Assembly: GCA_040505895.1 (NCBI GenBank)
Contig: JBEVXU010000012.1
Location: forward strand, 310,001 to 374,000
Reading direction: 5' to 3'
Origin: Vondammii sp040505895
GTDB taxonomy: Bacteria; Pseudomonadota; Gammaproteobacteria; Chromatiales; Chromatiaceae
DNA: 64,000 bases
A program made the translations under genes and the position numbers. Shown here one piece after another: positions 35,354 to 44,113 of this stretch. How positions within the stretch are numbered: the first letter of the stretch is position 1; the number at the start of each line of letters is the position of its first letter. The notes under the pieces are model-generated. The model was not told the origin of the DNA, made no database searches, and worked only from the letters and a program-made list of their open reading frames with translations.

Positions 35354-36778
35354 CTATTCTGTACCGCTCAACTCTTTGGTAAGTTCACCCAGCACCTGCA
35401 TAGCAGTCTCAATCTTTTCATAGGGCGTATTGGCATAACTCAGACGTATGTGATTTTTATATTTATCCGAAGCGGTAAATAGATTGCCAAAGGCGATACC
35501 CACCCCTCTCTCCATCGCCTGATCAAACAGCACCTGAGTATCGATCACTCCCGGTAGCTCCAACCACAACAGGTAACCGCCATTGGGACAGGTCACCCTT
35601 GTCCCCTTTGGGAAATAGCGCTCTACCCACCCCAACATATGATCTCTACCCCTTCTGTAGTTGCTGCGCATTTTGCGGATATGTCGGTCATATCCCCCCG
35701 AAGCGATAAATTCAGCGATAGCCAACTGGGGCAATGTTGAAGTACTCATGCTCGAGACATACTTCATCTGTATCACATCCTGTTGATAACGCCCGGGAGC
35801 AACCCAGCCGACCCGTAATCCAGGCGCCAGAGATTTGGAGAAGGATGAACAGAGGATCACCCGTCCCTCGCTATCGAATGACTTGATCGCCTTGGGGCGT
35901 GGTGTCTCATAAGAGAGGTCGCCGTAGATATCATCTTCGATCAGCGGGATATCGTAACGCCTCAACAGTGCCAATAGTGCCCGTTTGCGCTCATCGGACA
36001 TTGAATAGCCCAAGGGGTTATTGAAGGTGGGCGTCAGCAGGCAAGCTTTTACCTGCCACTGATCAAGGGCAAGCTCCAAGGCCTCCAGGCTGATACCGGT
36101 TTGTGAATCCGTGGGAATTTCAAGCGCCTTGAGACCCAAGGCCTCAATCACCTGCAGAGAGCCATAGAAACAGGGGGAGTCCACAACCACCGTATCACCA
36201 GGTTCGGTTAGGGCACGCAGGCTACAGGATACCGCCTCAATACAGCCATTGGTGATCAGAATTTCATCAGGTGACACCCCATACCCCGCATCGACGGCAA
36301 TTTTGGCAATCTGCCTGCGCAGTTCGATGCAGCCATAGAGATATTCATAGTGAAGAGACCGGACACCCTCAGAGGACGCTAGATTGGAGACCTTTCGCTG
36401 TAGAGGTTTCAGCGTGGGTGTCGTCACATCCGGGGTGGCCATCCCAAGATAGACTGCACCGGGTATATCCGTTTTCCGGTATATAGAATCGCGTATCTGT
36501 GCCCATTTACTGACCACCTTGGGCCTTGTGGTGTATTGCGGCATCAACGGAGGCACCGGGGCAACCGACTTCCGCTGACAGACATAAAAGCCCGACTTGG
36601 CCCGCGCCTCTACATCCCCGGCGTCCTGCAACAGGCGAAACGCCTCTTGAACGGTTGAAATACTGACACGGTGCTGCCTGCTCAAGTGCCTGATCGATGG
36701 GAGTTTATCCCCGGACCGAAAGATCTTCTTATCAATCTGATCCCTCAGTAGTTCAGCCAGCTGCTCATATTTTTTCAT
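35354..36778 (-). CDS. MocR-type transcriptional regulator (GntR HTH fused to aminotransferase fold)
   Basis: About 474 residues. An N-terminal GntR winged helix (MKKYEQLAELLRDQI, SGDKLPSIRHLSRQHRVSISTVQEAFRLL) is joined by a linker to a class I aminotransferase-like domain that binds PLP. The predicted PLP lysine is in LCSSFSKSLAPGLRVGW, and TFNNPLGYSM is the Asn-Pro region. I place the start at 36778 because the longer ATG at 36796 has no ribosome site and would run over an operator-like site. It faces a DUF1127/dehydrogenase unit across the array 36780-36873, which it probably controls together with itself. Effector unknown. Confidence 0.85.
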   Translation of the reverse strand: MKKYEQLAELLRDQIDKKIFRSGDKLPSIRHLSRQHRVSISTVQEAFRLLQDAGDVEARAKSGFYVCQRKSVAPVPPLMPQYTTRPKVVSKWAQIRDSIYRKTDIPGAVYLGMATPDVTTPTLKPLQRKVSNLASSEGVRSLHYEYLYGCIELRRQIAKIAVDAGYGVSPDEILITNGCIEAVSCSLRALTEPGDTVVVDSPCFYGSLQVIEALGLKALEIPTDSQTGISLEALELALDQWQVKACLLTPTFNNPLGYSMSDERKRALLALLRRYDIPLIEDDIYGDLSYETPRPKAIKSFDSEGRVILCSSFSKSLAPGLRVGWVAPGRYQQDVIQMKYVSSMSTSTLPQLAIAEFIASGGYDRHIRKMRSNYRRGRDHMLGWVERYFPKGTRVTCPNGGYLLWLELPGVIDTQVLFDQAMERGVGIAFGNLFTASDKYKNHIRLSYANTPYEKIETAMQVLGELTKELSGTE

Positions 36779-36779
36779 A

Positions 36780-36873
36780 ATACCAGTACAACTCATATCA
36801 GAATTTAACAGTACAGATAGTCAGATAGCCAATCTGTACCGGTATATTAATTTATCTCTATATCTGTAACGGT
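36780..36873. promoter_or_regulatory. Operator array between MocR gene and DUF1127/dehydrogenase unit
   Basis: Direct repeats ATCTGTACCGGT (36832-36843) and ATCTGTAACGGT (36862-36873) are 30 bases apart start to start, near three helical turns. Reversed relatives are ACCAGTACA (about 36782-36790) and TACAGAT (36812-36818). Multiple direct and inverted half-sites near a divergent promoter are typical of MocR regulators. Binding is inferred. Confidence 0.6.
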
Positions 36874-36927
36874 TTCAGTGTAGTCGGTAACCTGTTCATC
36901 AGCAAATATTGTTGGGAGAACAAGAGA

Positions 36928-37128
36928 ATGGAAATTGTCATGACCAGGAGCAGAGGAACCGGATACGAAATATTTCCACTAGGTGTAATTGAACAGCTCA
37001 AGTGTTGGTATGCACGCCACCAACAAAGAGAACAGCTACTCCAAATGGATGACCGCGCACTCAAAGATATTGGAATCAGCCGGGTAGATGCCCTCTCCGA
37101 AGGAACAAAACCCTTTTGGAAGAAGTAG
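36928..37128 (+). CDS. DUF1127 small protein
   Basis: A 66-residue basic protein with a central amphipathic helix and the family text LQMDDRALKDIGISRVDA near the C-terminus. DUF1127 proteins are small, often stress- or phosphate-linked and sometimes RNA- or redox-associated; no role can be given here. It lies 52 bases before the dehydrogenase gene, downstream of the MocR operator array, and probably shares its promoter. Confidence 0.8.
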   Translation: MEIVMTRSRGTGYEIFPLGVIEQLKCWYARHQQREQLLQMDDRALKDIGISRVDALSEGTKPFWKK

Positions 37129-37180
37129 GTGTATGGCAGTCTGTGAGGCACAAGTTTCAGAAAGCATAAGGAGTGGGCAG

Positions 37181-38047
37181 ATGACAAAGGCAGCATTCAT
37201 AGGTCTCGGTGTGATGGGTTACCCCATGGCAGGTCACCTGGCAACCGCCGGTTGCGACACCACTGTGTTCAACCGCACCACAGCCAAGGCCGACCAGTGG
37301 GTCAAACAGCATGGCAACAGCCGAGCCCTGACACCCCGGGATGCCTGCACCGACAAAGACTTTGCCTTTATCTGCGTCGGTAATGACGATGACCTGCGCA
37401 GCGTGATCTACGGTGATGACGGCGTCCTGGCCGGATTGAGCGAGGGGAGCACTTTGATTGATCACACCACCGCCAGTGCTGAAGTAGCCAGGGAAATCAG
37501 TGCAGAAGCTGCGAAACGGGGTATCCACTTTATCGATGCCCCGGTCTCCGGCGGCCAGGCAGGGGCTGAGAACGGCAATCTCACCATCATGTGCGGCGGT
37601 GATGAGAATGCCTTTGAAGCAGCTGAACCGATCATGAAAATCTATGGACAGCGCGTAATGCTGATGGGGCCCACCGGCTCCGGCCAACTGACCAAGATGG
37701 TCAACCAGATCTGTTTTGCCGGTCTCTTGCAATCATTGGCGGAGGGGATCAACTTTGCACAGCGTGCCGGACTCGATACTGAAAAAGTATTCAACGTACT
37801 CTCAAAAGGCGCCGCCCAAAGCTGGCAGATGGAGAATCGCGCCACGACCATGAGCGCAGGTAAATTCGACTTCGGCTTTGCCGTTGACTTGATGCGCAAG
37901 GATCTCTCTATCTGCATGGCAGAGGCACAAAACAACGGCTCCGCCCTGCCCGTCACCGCCCTAGTTGATCAATTTTATCAGCAGGTACAGATGAAGGGCG
38001 GCAGCCGCTTTGACACATCGAGTCTTATTCTGAATCTGCAGGAGTGA
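37181..38047 (+). CDS. NAD(P)-dependent beta-hydroxyacid dehydrogenase family protein
   Basis: A 288-residue oxidoreductase of the 3-hydroxyisobutyrate/tartronate semialdehyde/glyoxylate-succinic semialdehyde reductase family. GLGVMGYPMAGHLATAG is the Rossmann motif (about 7-23) and NRTTAKADQWV follows it. The substrate signature FIDAPVSGGQAGAENGNLTIMCGG is near 117-140, and the catalytic Lys is in GSGQLTKMVNQI near 170. AAGGAG precedes the ATG at 37181. Substrate uncertain: semialdehydes or beta-hydroxyacids. Likely controlled by the divergent MocR protein. Confidence 0.85.
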   Translation: MTKAAFIGLGVMGYPMAGHLATAGCDTTVFNRTTAKADQWVKQHGNSRALTPRDACTDKDFAFICVGNDDDLRSVIYGDDGVLAGLSEGSTLIDHTTASAEVAREISAEAAKRGIHFIDAPVSGGQAGAENGNLTIMCGGDENAFEAAEPIMKIYGQRVMLMGPTGSGQLTKMVNQICFAGLLQSLAEGINFAQRAGLDTEKVFNVLSKGAAQSWQMENRATTMSAGKFDFGFAVDLMRKDLSICMAEAQNNGSALPVTALVDQFYQQVQMKGGSRFDTSSLILNLQE

Positions 38048-38079
38048 GATCTTGGGGCGGTCTAAGCCCCATATTCACA

Positions 38080-38266
38080 TAGCTGAATTGAATTGTGCTC
38101 AGGGGGTACAGATGTTGCGTTTTCTGAGCGCTAGGTAATCGGCAATGGCGTGTTCAGAACTCCCTTAAGGAGATCCAGATTAAGTCTGGTTAGATTTAGG
38201 CTGAGATAAAATTGTTCCAATTTTAGCCAGCGTAAAGTCATCATGACTTGATCAGGGCCTCCTTAA
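38080..38266. repeat. Rearranged GGAGCCTCTG-family repeats
   Basis: Two partial units in tandem. 38090-38160 matches the right half of the element at 3529 (TTGAATTGTGCTCAGG and AATCGGCAATGGCGTGTTCAGA). 38165-38264 matches the ends of the element at 48706 (ATTAAGTCTGGTTAGATTTAGG, TAGCCAGCGTAAAG and CATGACTTGATCAG). The last bases overlap the proV stop codon. Confidence 0.65.
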
Positions 38267-39480
38267 GCTGCGACAGCTTTATTGGAGTTGACACCGAGGA
38301 CTTCAGCCAAATTCGAGCGTGACAACTCTCCCTGAAGGTCACCCGCTTCATTGACTACCGGTAGTGGATATTTGTTCTCGAGAGTATCGGGTATGACTGA
38401 CTCTATAAGAGAATCGGGGGAGATAGACGGCAACTCCTCGATCAATTCATCATGCAGCACCTCTGTGGCACTCTGCTTGGCAGCCTGCTCCAGCGATTCT
38501 TGCAAAACCACACCTTGGTAACCCTCTTCATTTACGTAGTATCCATAAGCACCTGAGAATGTCTTCATCTGCTCAAGGGCTTCGCCAATCGTCCTGGCGG
38601 TTATACGATACTTAGGCGGTTGCATCACCGTCTCCACGGTCAATGCCCTGGCTCGGTTTACATCCTTAACGAAGGCTTCAACATAGTCCGTTGCCGGGTG
38701 CAGCAGAATATCAACCGGCGTACCCTCCTGGACCAGCTCGCCATCCTTGAGGATAGCGATACGATCCCCAAGGCGAAGCGCCTCATCCAGGTCGTGCGTA
38801 ATGAAGATGATCGTTTTGTGCAAACGTTCCTGCAGTTCGATAAGTTGGTCCTGCATCTCACTACGTATCAGCGGATCAAGCGCAGAGAAGGCTTCATCCA
38901 TCAGCAGTATCTCGGCATCGGTGCAGAGGGCGCGGGCCAATCCAACACGCTGTTGCTGGCCACCGGAGAGCTGCGAGGGATACTGATCTCCGTAACCTGC
39001 AAGGCCGACCGCATCCAACCACTCCCCGCCCTTTTCCAGGCGGATCGACTTATCGACCCCCTGAATAGCCAGGCCGTAGCTGACGTTTTCAAGTACCGTC
39101 TTATGCGGCATAAGCCCAAAGCGCTGAAACACCATCGACATCTTGTGCCGACGAAACTGCTCCAACTCCTTGGTAGAGAGCTCCATGACATCCGTGCCCT
39201 CGATAAAGATGTGCCCTTCGGTTGGCTCAATCAGACGATTGAAGTGGCGAATCAAGGTCGACTTCCCCGAACCGGAAAGCCCCATGATGACGTAAATTTC
39301 ACCCCGCTTGATATCCAGATTGATATCCTTGAGGCCGACGGTATGTCGCGTCTCGGCCAGGATGTCATCCTTCGACCTACCTTCACGGACCAAGGGCATT
39401 ACATCGACAGGGTTGTCGCCAAAAACTTTGTAGAGGCCCTCTACCCTGATCAGAGGCTCTTGGTTATCGGCATTAGACAT
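38263..39480 (-). CDS. proV: Glycine betaine/proline ABC transporter ATP-binding protein
   Basis: ATPase of the ProU (osmoprotectant) importer, 405 residues. Walker A GLSGSGKST is near residue 61, the signature LSGGQQQRVGLARAL near 165 and Walker B LLMDEAFSALDP near 186. Tandem CBS domains (about 275-400) follow and are thought to sense ionic strength in this family. The ATG at 39480 overlaps the proW stop by 8 bases. Last gene of proX-proW-proV; the order is the reverse of E. coli proVWX. Confidence 0.94.
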   Translation of the reverse strand: MSNADNQEPLIRVEGLYKVFGDNPVDVMPLVREGRSKDDILAETRHTVGLKDINLDIKRGEIYVIMGLSGSGKSTLIRHFNRLIEPTEGHIFIEGTDVMELSTKELEQFRRHKMSMVFQRFGLMPHKTVLENVSYGLAIQGVDKSIRLEKGGEWLDAVGLAGYGDQYPSQLSGGQQQRVGLARALCTDAEILLMDEAFSALDPLIRSEMQDQLIELQERLHKTIIFITHDLDEALRLGDRIAILKDGELVQEGTPVDILLHPATDYVEAFVKDVNRARALTVETVMQPPKYRITARTIGEALEQMKTFSGAYGYYVNEEGYQGVVLQESLEQAAKQSATEVLHDELIEELPSISPDSLIESVIPDTLENKYPLPVVNEAGDLQGELSRSNLAEVLGVNSNKAVAA

Positions 39481-40372
39481 TGCCTGACCCTCCCATATGT
39501 TTCTGGGTGCGCTTGGCGTAAGCCTGGGATACCCGATCAAAAATAATGGCCAGCGCCACGATGGCCAGCCCGTTGAACAGCCCCATGGTGAAATACTGGT
39601 TGGTAATGGATTTGAGCACCGGCTGCCCCAGCCCCTTCACCCCGATCATTGAGGCAATAACTACCATCGCCAGCGCCATCATGATGGTTTGATTTATCCC
39701 CGCCATGATAGTGGGCATGGCCAAGGGCAACTGAACGCCGAACAGCCGTTGCCACGTACTTGCACCATAAGCAGTTGCTGCCTCAAGCACCTCCTTGTCA
39801 ACCAGCCGGATGCCCAGATTGGTCAGCCGGATCACAGGAGGGATGGCATAGATAACCACCGCGATAACACCGGGAATCTTGCCTATACCCAGCAGCATCA
39901 CCACTGGGATCAGATAGACGAATGCCGGCATGGTCTGCATCACATCGAGCAGTGGTGTAATCACCGCCCGGGCACGGTCTGATCGGGCCATGATGATACC
40001 CACCGGCACCCCGACAGCGATCGACAGGAGCGTGGAGACCGTGATGATACTCATGGTCCTCATGGTGTTATCCCACATGCCGAAATAGCCGATAAGCAGG
40101 AAGGCAACCACTACGCTCAGGCTCAATTTCCAGGAACGACTGGCCACATAGACAAGCGCGGTCACCCCCAGTATCACCGCCCACCAGGGCGATGCCAGAA
40201 GCAGTTTTTCAAACCATACTAGAAAACTGAGCAGCGGATCAAAAAATGACTCAATCAAGTCGCCATAACTGCGAGAGAACTCTCTGTAGGCGGAGTCGAG
40301 GTACTTACGGATCGCCACAAGGTCCCCCCGATCCATCTGGGGGAATTCCATAAGCCAGGATGCGTCAGACAC
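39473..40372 (-). CDS. proW: Glycine betaine/proline ABC transporter permease
   Basis: Inner-membrane permease of ProU, 299 residues, with about six to seven helices after an N-terminal amphipathic segment. The binding-protein-dependent permease EAA-type loop is EAATAYGASTWQRLFGVQLPLA near 200-220. TMRTMSIITVSTLLSIAVGVPVGI and MQTMPAFVYLIPVVMLLGIGKIPG are typical of ProW. It is separated from proX by 76 bases that contain an intrinsic terminator, and overlaps proV. Confidence 0.94.
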   Translation of the reverse strand: MSDASWLMEFPQMDRGDLVAIRKYLDSAYREFSRSYGDLIESFFDPLLSFLVWFEKLLLASPWWAVILGVTALVYVASRSWKLSLSVVVAFLLIGYFGMWDNTMRTMSIITVSTLLSIAVGVPVGIIMARSDRARAVITPLLDVMQTMPAFVYLIPVVMLLGIGKIPGVIAVVIYAIPPVIRLTNLGIRLVDKEVLEAATAYGASTWQRLFGVQLPLAMPTIMAGINQTIMMALAMVVIASMIGVKGLGQPVLKSITNQYFTMGLFNGLAIVALAIIFDRVSQAYAKRTQKHMGGSGNV

Positions 40373-40412
40373 ATAAACCTCGTGAACTTCAAATACGATA
40401 GGGAGCGAAAAA

Positions 40413-40436
40413 ACCCCGGTAAGAACTTACCGGGGT
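40413..40436 (-). terminator. Terminator between proX and proW
   Basis: ACCCCGGTAAG pairs with CTTACCGGGGT around a 2-base loop, followed on the minus strand by TTTTTT. It lies 13 bases after the proX stop and upstream of proW, so it probably sets a high binding-protein to permease ratio by partial termination. Confidence 0.85.
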
Positions 40437-40448
40437 CAGGGCGGGTGG

Positions 40449-41456
40449 TTACATGTTGGCCAGGGCCTTTTTAACCTTGGCGGCTGTCTGCGTAGACACC
40501 CAGAGCGTCCACGTCGCCTCATAGTTTTTCAGAAAGTGTTCCATGACCACCTCACCATCAGCCTGATTATCCTCCATCCAGGCCAACAGCTGGTTCATCT
40601 GATTGTTGCTGAACGCGCGCTTGGTCAGGTACTCATAGGCTTGAGGGGCTCTGAAGGCGAAACCCTCTGTCGTCACGGTATGTACTGGTGAAGGTGGGTA
40701 CATGGTCACCTCAGGAGACTCACAGTCGTCCTTGGAGGTACAGTTCAAATAATGATCCGCCTTTACGCCCGAGCCAAAATCAACTTTGACCATTTTATAC
40801 TTGCCGAGTACGGCGGTAGGTGCCCAGTAGTAGCCGAACCACGGCTCCTGACGCTCATAGGCCTTGGCGATGGAACCGGAGAGACCGGCACCTGAACCGG
40901 GATCGATCAGGTCAAAACCTGCACTCTCAAGCTTAAGCGCCTTGAACAAGTTGCCGGAAGTGATCTGACAGTTCCAACCGGCAGGACAACCGTAGAAGGC
41001 TGCACTATCTGGATCTTCAGGGTGCTTGAACATCTTGGCATTGGCGACAACGCCCTGAATGGTGGCCATGCTGGGGTCCTTATCCACCAGGTATTTTGGA
41101 ACCCAAAAACCCTCTTCACCCCCATCACCAAGGGACTTGCCGGCGATGCGCAGCCGCTTTTCGGCAACACCCTTTTCCAGAGCATCCTTCATAGAGTTAC
41201 TCCACAACTCTGGAGCAATATCCGGCTCGCCTTTTTCAGTCATGGAGGTACCGGTAGGCATGGTGTCACCAGGCACCAACTCTGCTTCGCAGCCATAACC
41301 GTTCTCGATAATGAATCGGTCTACATTGGCAATCAGGGTTGCCGAGTTCCAGTTCATGTCTGCGATAGTGACTTTCCCACACTGCTGATCGGAAAAAGCG
41401 GTGGTACTGGTTACCAACAGTGTCAGTGCACCGGCAGCGAGAGTGGTTTTGCGCAT
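40449..41456 (-). CDS. proX: Glycine betaine/proline ABC transporter substrate-binding protein
   Basis: Periplasmic glycine betaine receptor of ProU, 335 residues. The signal peptide (MRKTTLAAGALTLLVTSTTAFS) is cleaved near residue 23. KVTIADMNWNSATLIANV, GDTMPTG, EGFWVPKYLVD and EPWFGYYWAPTAVL contain the Trp/Tyr residues expected to form the aromatic box around the quaternary amine. Paired cysteines (GCPAGWNC, NCTSKDDC) suggest disulfides. GGAG lies 6 bases before the ATG at 41456. First gene of the operon. Confidence 0.92.
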   Translation of the reverse strand: MRKTTLAAGALTLLVTSTTAFSDQQCGKVTIADMNWNSATLIANVDRFIIENGYGCEAELVPGDTMPTGTSMTEKGEPDIAPELWSNSMKDALEKGVAEKRLRIAGKSLGDGGEEGFWVPKYLVDKDPSMATIQGVVANAKMFKHPEDPDSAAFYGCPAGWNCQITSGNLFKALKLESAGFDLIDPGSGAGLSGSIAKAYERQEPWFGYYWAPTAVLGKYKMVKVDFGSGVKADHYLNCTSKDDCESPEVTMYPPSPVHTVTTEGFAFRAPQAYEYLTKRAFSNNQMNQLLAWMEDNQADGEVVMEHFLKNYEATWTLWVSTQTAAKVKKALANM

Positions 41457-41582
41457 GCATAGCTCCATAGGCTTAATAGGCCCGAGTTGAAAAAATTTAA
41501 AAAAATCACCTATACACACTACAGCCCTGATACCTGGATATCAAACGCATCACTCCTAACGCCACGCTAGTTTGATTGACGC

Positions 41583-41624
41583 GAAATTAGGGCCAGAGTA
41601 AAATTTTACTCTGGCCCTAATTTC
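41583..41624. repeat. Perfect 42-bp palindrome, copy 1
   Basis: GAAATTAGGGCC (41583-41594) leads into AGAGTAAAATTTTACTCT and its exact mirror, ending at 41624, with TCTAATTTCT as a tail. All 21 base pairs match. A second copy is at 42499-42540. The rest of 41457-41848 shows no gene. Confidence 0.9.
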
Positions 41625-41848
41625 TCTAATTTCTTGTTCCTTCTTGTCCAGGTTTAAATGCCCGGCCCCCTCCGTGGAATCCCAATGCCTCACCTCACGT
41701 TCCAAGTTATCCGCTGGAAATCGGCATCTCAAACCTTGTTCACACTTCACTTTCCGCACGGGCCTTTCTGGCCGTCGCGCAGTATCTCCTCCTTGTTGGC
41801 ATATACGACTGACATTTGCTTTTCCTATGACTTCCAAGGGGAACAGAT

Positions 41849-42442
41849 ATGACCGAGCCCGTATCATTATTTGGGTGGATTACAGCCACCACTACGCCGT
41901 TCGGGCTGGTTTTCCTGGCGGAAATGGGTGATAAGAGCCAGCTCGTCTGTATGACCTTGGCAGCCCGCCACCGACACTGGCCGGTGCTGGCCGGGTCTAT
42001 GGCCGGCTTTCTGGTGCTCAACACCCTAGCCGTGGTGTTTGGTGCTGGGCTCTCGCATTGGGTGCCAGAACAGATTCTGGCGGGTGCCGTCGCGATCCTC
42101 TTCGCTGTCTTCGGCATCCTATCGCTGAGAGCCGAGGCGGAAGACGAGGATGAAGAGGTTACGGAACGGAGTGGCCACGGCATCTTCATCACCGCCTTCC
42201 TGATGATCGTCCTCGCGGAAATGGGCGACAAAACCCAGATTGCCGTTGCCGGCATGGCCAGCGCCTTACCTGTGATCCCGGTCTGGATTGGAGCCACGCT
42301 TGCTCTATTTGCCACATCAGCCTTGGGCGTGGTGGCAGGGCGAAAACTTCTAAAGCGCATTCCTCTTCACCGTCTTCACCAGATCAGCGGTGTTTTTTTC
42401 CTGATCCTCGCTGCGTTTGCAATGACCAAGGTCTTTTCATAA
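41849..42442 (+). CDS. TMEM165/GDT1 (UPF0016) family cation exporter, MneA-like
   Basis: A 197-residue inner-membrane protein with six helices in two repeats. Each repeat carries the family signature E-x-G-D-K-(S/T): AEMGDKSQL near residue 25 and AEMGDKTQI near 130, which bind Mn2+ or Ca2+. Bacterial members such as MneA of Vibrio export manganese. An acidic linker (AEAEDEDEEVTE) joins the halves. GGGGAAC precedes the ATG. I looked for a yybP-ykoY manganese riboswitch upstream and did not see one. The gene is flanked by the two 42-bp palindromes. Confidence 0.88.
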   Translation: MTEPVSLFGWITATTTPFGLVFLAEMGDKSQLVCMTLAARHRHWPVLAGSMAGFLVLNTLAVVFGAGLSHWVPEQILAGAVAILFAVFGILSLRAEAEDEDEEVTERSGHGIFITAFLMIVLAEMGDKTQIAVAGMASALPVIPVWIGATLALFATSALGVVAGRKLLKRIPLHRLHQISGVFFLILAAFAMTKVFS

Positions 42443-42498
42443 TGAACATGGTGGGCCGGGCATGGTGGCATCTCCCGGTTTCGAGAAATTAGAAGTAA

Positions 42499-42540
42499 GA
42501 AATTAGGGTCAGAGTAAAATTTTACTCTGACCCTAATTTC
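42499..42540. repeat. Perfect 42-bp palindrome, copy 2
   Basis: Same as copy 1 except that the paired GGCC/GGCC is GGTC/GACC, a compensatory change that leaves all 21 pairs intact. It is also followed by TCTAATTTCT and preceded by a second AGAAATTAGAAG piece. Confidence 0.9.
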
Positions 42541-42679
42541 TCTAATTTCTAAATGGCTCTTGTGTGTCGATTGCGGCCATTAATACCAAATGCCATAGGG
42601 TCTGGTTTGGTCGCAAAGCGGAAGTAGAATTAACAGCAAGCCAATAACTCAAACGGGGCGATTCCGGTATTTCATACCA

Positions 42680-43792
42680 CTACCCATCTACTCTTCTTAG
42701 GGTAATGTGTAGAATTTCCGCTGGACGCCATAGCCGCATGCGCGGTCCCCAGGTACCGGTGCCCCGGGAAACGATCAGACTCATGCCATCTATTTCGTGC
42801 CCTCCTTCATACAATGGAAAGAGTTGCCCCACCAGATAGCCGAAGGGCCAGATCTGCCCACCGTGGGTATGCCCCGACAGCATTAGATCCACCCCTGCCT
42901 CGGCGGCGGCATCGTAATGGCGGGGTGCATGGGAGATCAGGATGACCGTACCTTCCGGCCGGCCGTCGAGCGCCCGCGGGATGGAGTCGCCGTCCTTGTC
43001 CTCGATGCGGCTGAACGTCGGGTTCTCCACACCTGCCAGAACCAAGCCAGGGCGTGGCTCAGCCCAGCGGTTGCGCAATACACGGAAACCCGCTTCCTCC
43101 ATAAATCCGGCGGTGATCTCAGGCTCGCCGTGGAACTCGTGATTGCCCAGAATTGCCCACACTCCCAGCGGCGCGGATAATCGGCGCAGGGCCGGCAGCA
43201 GATCCCGGCTTGGTGCACCATGCCCCTCGAAGATATCCCCCAGCAGCAATACCATGTCTGGGCGCAGGGCCAGAGTCTGTTCGATGCGCCCTTCAAGCCA
43301 TTCCCGATCCAGCAGAGAACCCAAGTGCATATCTGACAGAACCGCAAGTGTACTACCCTCCATCTGAGGAGAAAGGTCTGGGATATGCACCTCGTAATCC
43401 TGTATCACCGGCGGACGCAGCCCTTGGATCAATGCCAGAGCAGAAAGCGCTCCACCAGCCAGTAGCGCCAGCCCCCGTAGCATTGGCACCCGATGGGGCA
43501 TGAGCAGGCCAAAACCCGTGATAATTTCAATGGCAAGCAGCGAGACTGTGGTCAGTAATAGTATGCCCAGCCAGGTCATGGCCAACAGCTCTGCCGCAAT
43601 GGCAAAATCCCCCGTGTTCCCGTGACCATACATGCGACCAACAACAAAGCCTGCCCATAGCAGGCTGCCGATGCCGATAAATGAGCTCCGTGAGATACGG
43701 TTTTTTAGATAGGGCAAGGACCATATACGCCAGAAAACGTATAGGTGCATTACGCTGACAATGAAAATTGGGATTGTGCCAAACACCATCAA
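42680..43792 (-). CDS. Membrane-anchored metallophosphoesterase
   Basis: A 370-residue calcineurin-like phosphoesterase. About four N-terminal helices (residues 5-125) are followed by a catalytic domain. The metal-binding motifs appear in order: SDMHLGSLLD (about 153), LLGDIFEG (about 183), GNHEFHG (about 215), SHAPRHYD (about 288) and SGHTHGGQIWP (about 307). This matches the YkuE/YaeI-like class, some of which act on lipid-linked substrates such as UDP-diacylglucosamine, but the substrate is unknown here. It is monocistronic and convergent with the GDT1-like gene. Confidence 0.88.
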   Translation of the reverse strand: MMVFGTIPIFIVSVMHLYVFWRIWSLPYLKNRISRSSFIGIGSLLWAGFVVGRMYGHGNTGDFAIAAELLAMTWLGILLLTTVSLLAIEIITGFGLLMPHRVPMLRGLALLAGGALSALALIQGLRPPVIQDYEVHIPDLSPQMEGSTLAVLSDMHLGSLLDREWLEGRIEQTLALRPDMVLLLGDIFEGHGAPSRDLLPALRRLSAPLGVWAILGNHEFHGEPEITAGFMEEAGFRVLRNRWAEPRPGLVLAGVENPTFSRIEDKDGDSIPRALDGRPEGTVILISHAPRHYDAAAEAGVDLMLSGHTHGGQIWPFGYLVGQLFPLYEGGHEIDGMSLIVSRGTGTWGPRMRLWRPAEILHITLRRVDG

Positions 43793-44113
43793 TCTCGCTT
43801 ACGAATTTACCTGTATAGGTAAAGATAGCTTATCGCCCTGTCGTGCAGTAAGTTGGTGATATGAAGGGCAAAAGTAGCCCCATTTTTTCCCTACGCTGGG
43901 TGGTGAGAGTCAGCACCCGCTCTTGAGCGGGCCTTGGTCAGGGAACGTCTATAGGCAGAAACCGGCCATGAAAAGAGTACTGACTCCTTATTCTTGGAAC
44001 GCGTACTTTCAAGCAGTTTCACGATAGTAGAAAAGCTAAACGGCTGCCAATGCCTGATGGACTTTTTAAAAAAAGCATCTACTCTTATATACACACTTAT
44101 TAAGGGGGAATAT
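43793..44113. other. Intergenic, one small hairpin
   Basis: Divergent spacer between the phosphoesterase and the lipoprotein gene. The only structure seen is CCCGCTC-TT-GAGCGGG at 43916-43931. Promoters for both genes must lie here. Confidence 0.4.

Noticed and set aside
41625..41848. yybP-ykoY manganese riboswitch upstream of the GDT1/MneA-like gene
   Set aside because: I looked for its conserved loops before the ATG and could not find them; only the palindrome and unstructured sequence are visible.
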